This document shows positions 61,980 to 64,000 of a DNA stretch of 64,000 bases, in pieces. The position numbers were made by a program, and so were the translations under genes. This stretch comes from Pseudomonadota bacterium. Its GTDB lineage: Bacteria > Pseudomonadota > Gammaproteobacteria > Steroidobacterales > Steroidobacteraceae. The stretch spans positions 1-64,000 of the forward strand of contig JAEWAF010000052.1 in NCBI GenBank assembly GCA_023391815.1. The letters run 5' to 3'. The notes under the pieces were generated by a model that was not told the DNA's origin, made no database searches, and saw nothing but the letters and a program-made list of their open reading frames with translations. Position 1 is the stretch's first letter, and every line of letters starts with the position of its first letter.

Positions 61980-62372
61980 GCAGTATCGCAGCGAGTCCGG
62001 GCGAAGAAAAAGGCACGGTATGCATTTGCCCATGAGCGTAACCGCGTGCTGCTCAAGGGGCAGCACATCGATGTATCGATTGGAGCAGCAAGTCACGGGC
62101 GGTGATTCGGTTGTGACTGAAAAGGAACATGCCCGCTGAACGAAACGAGTCACGCGGCGGCTCGTGGCTGACTCGAGTGGAACAGCGAACTTCCCGGCGC
62201 CAACCCTGCGCTCACTCGATATGACCACATGTGATTTTTTCATGAGGATGGGAACAGCTGATAAAAACGACGTTTGAGATCCGCCGTGGTGCCCGGAGCA
62301 GGCGCGCCGATCTCGCTGGCATAACGGTTGCTCACAGTAGCCGCCTGTATGTACACGCGGACCACGAGAATC
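61980..62372. promoter_or_regulatory. Divergent control region with possible enhancer sites
   Basis: 393 bp without a gene. GTGCTGC / GCAGCAC arms with a 7-bp spacer occupy 62046-62066. ATCGAT-GT-ATCGAT (62067-62080) adjoins it. CGAGTCA / TGACTCG arms are at 62146-62152 and 62169-62175. These lie 140-270 bp upstream of the -24 element, a normal enhancer distance for sigma54 activators. Which one binds the activator is unknown. Confidence 0.5.
62316..62332 (+). promoter_or_regulatory. Sigma54 (-24/-12) promoter of the TonB receptor gene
   Basis: TGGCATAACGGTTGCT at 62317-62332 matches TGGCAC-N5-TTGC(A/T) with the invariant GG (62318-62319) and GC (62330-62331) separated by exactly 10 bp. The predicted transcript starts near 62343, 30 bp before the ATG at 62373. 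Confidence 0.85.
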
Positions 62373-64000
62373 ATGCTCAGGAAATATTCGAGACCGGCCA
62401 GCAACCGACCGGCGATACCCACCATGGCCGCGAGTGCGCTGCTGCCATGTGCGTTTTTGATGACCGGCGCTTCATATGGACAAGCTGCCGAGAGTGAGAC
62501 TGAGACATCCGAAGGCGAGGCGATCCACGTTGCGGCCGCCGACGTGCGGAGTGCGGAAGCGGGAACGCTAGCGACTGTCGTGGTCACAGCGCGTAACCGC
62601 GAGGAGAAGTTGCAGGACGTGCCGTTGTCCGTCTCGGTCGTCAGCGGCGAACAGTTGCAGCGGCTCGAAGCGGTCGACCTGAGCTCATTCGCGAGCCGCG
62701 TCGCCAACGTGTTCGTGCAACGTGACAATCCTCAACATCGAGCCGCGTCCATTCGTGGCATCGGCATGATGAGCAACACGCACGCTCAGGATCCGAGCGT
62801 CGGCATCATCGTCGACGGCGTCAACTACGCGTACAACCCGCTCGCCGCGAGTGTCGAGTACACGGATGTCGCATCGTTGGAAGTCACGCGCGGGCCGCAG
62901 GGCACGTTGATGGGCAAGAACGCAACGCTCGGCGTCATCAACGTCATCACCAAGCGGCCGTCCTTCACCCCGGACGCCAGCTATTCGCTGGGCTATGGCG
63001 ACAACGAGACCTTCATCGGCAGGGCGTCCGGGGGCGGTCCACTGATCGAGGACGTGCTGGCCTGGCGCGGCGCCGTGTCGGTGCAGAGAGGAGCGGGCGC
63101 TTACGACAATAGATACCGCAGTCCGGACGACACCTATGTCAACACGGATCGCGTGTCCGGTCGGGCGCAGTTGCTCTGGCAGCCCACCGACAATTTCTCC
63201 GCGCGACTCAGTGTGAACTCACAGCCACGCACCACCGACAATTCCAACGGCTCCGAATTTCACACGCCGACCCCGACGGTGTACGCGGACGGCAGCCCGA
63301 ACCCGCGCGGCACCGATGCGTCGACCCGACTGGCACGGCGGTGGTTTCGGCAGTATCAGGACTTCGATTACGAACGCGATTACCTGAGCAACAAATATCA
63401 CTTCAACGACGGGCAGGGGCCGCAGGTCACCAGCAGCAAGGGCGCCTCGCTGGAGCTGAACTGGAAGCGCGATGGCTACACGCTCACCTCCGTCAACGCG
63501 TACAACGACTATCACTTCAACGCCCGCTACAACGATGAAGGCACGCCGTTCGCCATTCAGCTCGGCAGCGGCAATCTGCATGACTATCGGCAGGTGAGCC
63601 AGGAGCTGCGCCTGAGCTCGCAGATCGGCGACTTCGTCGACTACCAGACCGGCGTGTACTACATCAACACGCGCATGAGAGATCAGGGCTCGCTCACCAT
63701 CTACGGCGCGGACGCCGGAGCCTGGTACGCGAGCGTCAGCCAATACAACACGCTGGATCGAGATGCGGCCGGTCGTAACCTGATGCAGAGCTCCATCGAT
63801 CACCTGGGCATCATCGGCAATCCCAAACAGGATCTGGATAACACCAGCCAGGCGGTGTTCGGCCAGCTCAACTGGCACTTCACGCCGGCGCTGACGTTGA
63901 CCACCGGGTTGCGTTTCACTCGCGAGGACCGCAGGACCTCGAATACGACCTCTTATATCTATTCGCAGGGCTATGCGCCGGAGCTCAATCCGGTGGCGGT
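62373..64000 (+). CDS. TonB-dependent receptor (partial, C-terminus outside window)
   Basis: An open frame from ATG 62373 runs through the right edge (542 codons seen). The signal peptide has a basic n-region (M-L-R-K) and a hydrophobic core ending near S-Y-G-Q-A (residue 38); ATG 62424 is an alternative start. TonB box and plug follow: T-L-A-T-V-V-V-T-A-R-N-R-E-E, L-Q-D-V-P-L-S-V-S-V, S-I-R-G-I-G, D-P-S-V-G-I-I-V-D-G-V, R-G-P-Q-G-T-L-M-G-K-N and V-I-N-V-I-T-K. The latter are typical of the large receptor group used for plant- or steroid-derived small molecules. The sigma54 promoter is unusual for this class. Confidence 0.9.
   Translation, partial: MLRKYSRPASNRPAIPTMAASALLPCAFLMTGASYGQAAESETETSEGEAIHVAAADVRSAEAGTLATVVVTARNREEKLQDVPLSVSVVSGEQLQRLEAVDLSSFASRVANVFVQRDNPQHRAASIRGIGMMSNTHAQDPSVGIIVDGVNYAYNPLAASVEYTDVASLEVTRGPQGTLMGKNATLGVINVITKRPSFTPDASYSLGYGDNETFIGRASGGGPLIEDVLAWRGAVSVQRGAGAYDNRYRSPDDTYVNTDRVSGRAQLLWQPTDNFSARLSVNSQPRTTDNSNGSEFHTPTPTVYADGSPNPRGTDASTRLARRWFRQYQDFDYERDYLSNKYHFNDGQGPQVTSSKGASLELNWKRDGYTLTSVNAYNDYHFNARYNDEGTPFAIQLGSGNLHDYRQVSQELRLSSQIGDFVDYQTGVYYINTRMRDQGSLTIYGADAGAWYASVSQYNTLDRDAAGRNLMQSSIDHLGIIGNPKQDLDNTSQAVFGQLNWHFTPALTLTTGLRFTREDRRTSNTTSYIYSQGYAPELNPVA

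Noticed and set aside
62011..62029. Possible second -24/-12 element (GGCACG followed by TTTGC)
   Set aside because: GG to GC spacing is 14 bp, not the required 10, so sigma54 would not use it.

Overview
GC-rich (about 60-65% by eye), densely coding DNA, most likely from a heterotrophic gammaproteobacterium of the Steroidobacter/xanthomonad-like kind. This placement is inferred from three TonB-dependent receptors, GH43 glycosidases, a complete-looking hut cluster with hutF, RND pumps and a sigma54 activator. I see no tRNA, rRNA, CRISPR array, prophage or intact insertion sequence. Both window edges cut a gene: a kinase-like protein on the left and a TonB-dependent receptor on the right.

Layout. 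(1) 1-1164: kinase-fold protein with a degenerate catalytic loop and a 13-residue-repeat tail. (2) 1324-10269: four-gene MdtABC-type RND efflux operon with its outer-membrane channel. (3) 10550-16507: secreted M36 metallopeptidase, small lipoprotein, two-component system and two small DUF6491-like exported proteins. (4) 16606-23219: GHMP kinase, 3-hydroxyacyl-CoA dehydrogenase, two GH43 enzymes, and a thiolase plus 3-oxoacid CoA-transferase (ketone-body or polyhydroxybutyrate type metabolism) facing a LysR regulator. (5) 24188-26566: MFS exporter and LacI regulator sharing twin palindromic operators.

(6) 26667-37507: first D-amino-acid locus. It holds a TonB receptor, a Fur-boxed PepSY/PiuB-like inner-membrane protein, an N-acyl-D-amino-acid deacylase, an S12 serine hydrolase, and a divergent dadA-lysR-gltS operon. 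(7) 37587-38789: yybP-ykoY-type (Mn2+) riboswitch ahead of a TerC family gene. (8) 38810-46023: hut cluster, hutDUHI facing hutFC across a direct-repeat operator. (9) 46151-54639: second D-amino-acid locus. A cupin XRE regulator is followed by a tight operon: siderophore-type TonB receptor, D-aminoacylase-like amidohydrolase, DUF1611 (DgcN-like) protein, S12 hydrolase and Fes-like esterase.

(10) 54688-60795: YciI and HxlR pair, AraC regulator, EamA permease, DUF885 and gluzincin-like exported peptidases, DUF4126 membrane protein. (11) 60834-64000: sigma54 activator facing a TonB receptor gene that carries a textbook -24/-12 promoter.

Most interesting theme: two separate loci join a TonB receptor to an N-acyl-D-amino-acid deacylase and an S12 (D-stereospecific peptidase/penicillin-binding fold) enzyme. 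The second adds an enterochelin-esterase-like enzyme and a DUF1611 protein; the first adds a Fur-controlled PepSY protein, DadA and GltS. I infer capture and dismantling of D-amino-acid-containing, probably ester-closed peptides such as xenosiderophores or lipodepsipeptides. The carbon would feed towards glutamate, next to the hut genes that also end at glutamate. This is a hypothesis from gene content, not a demonstrated function.
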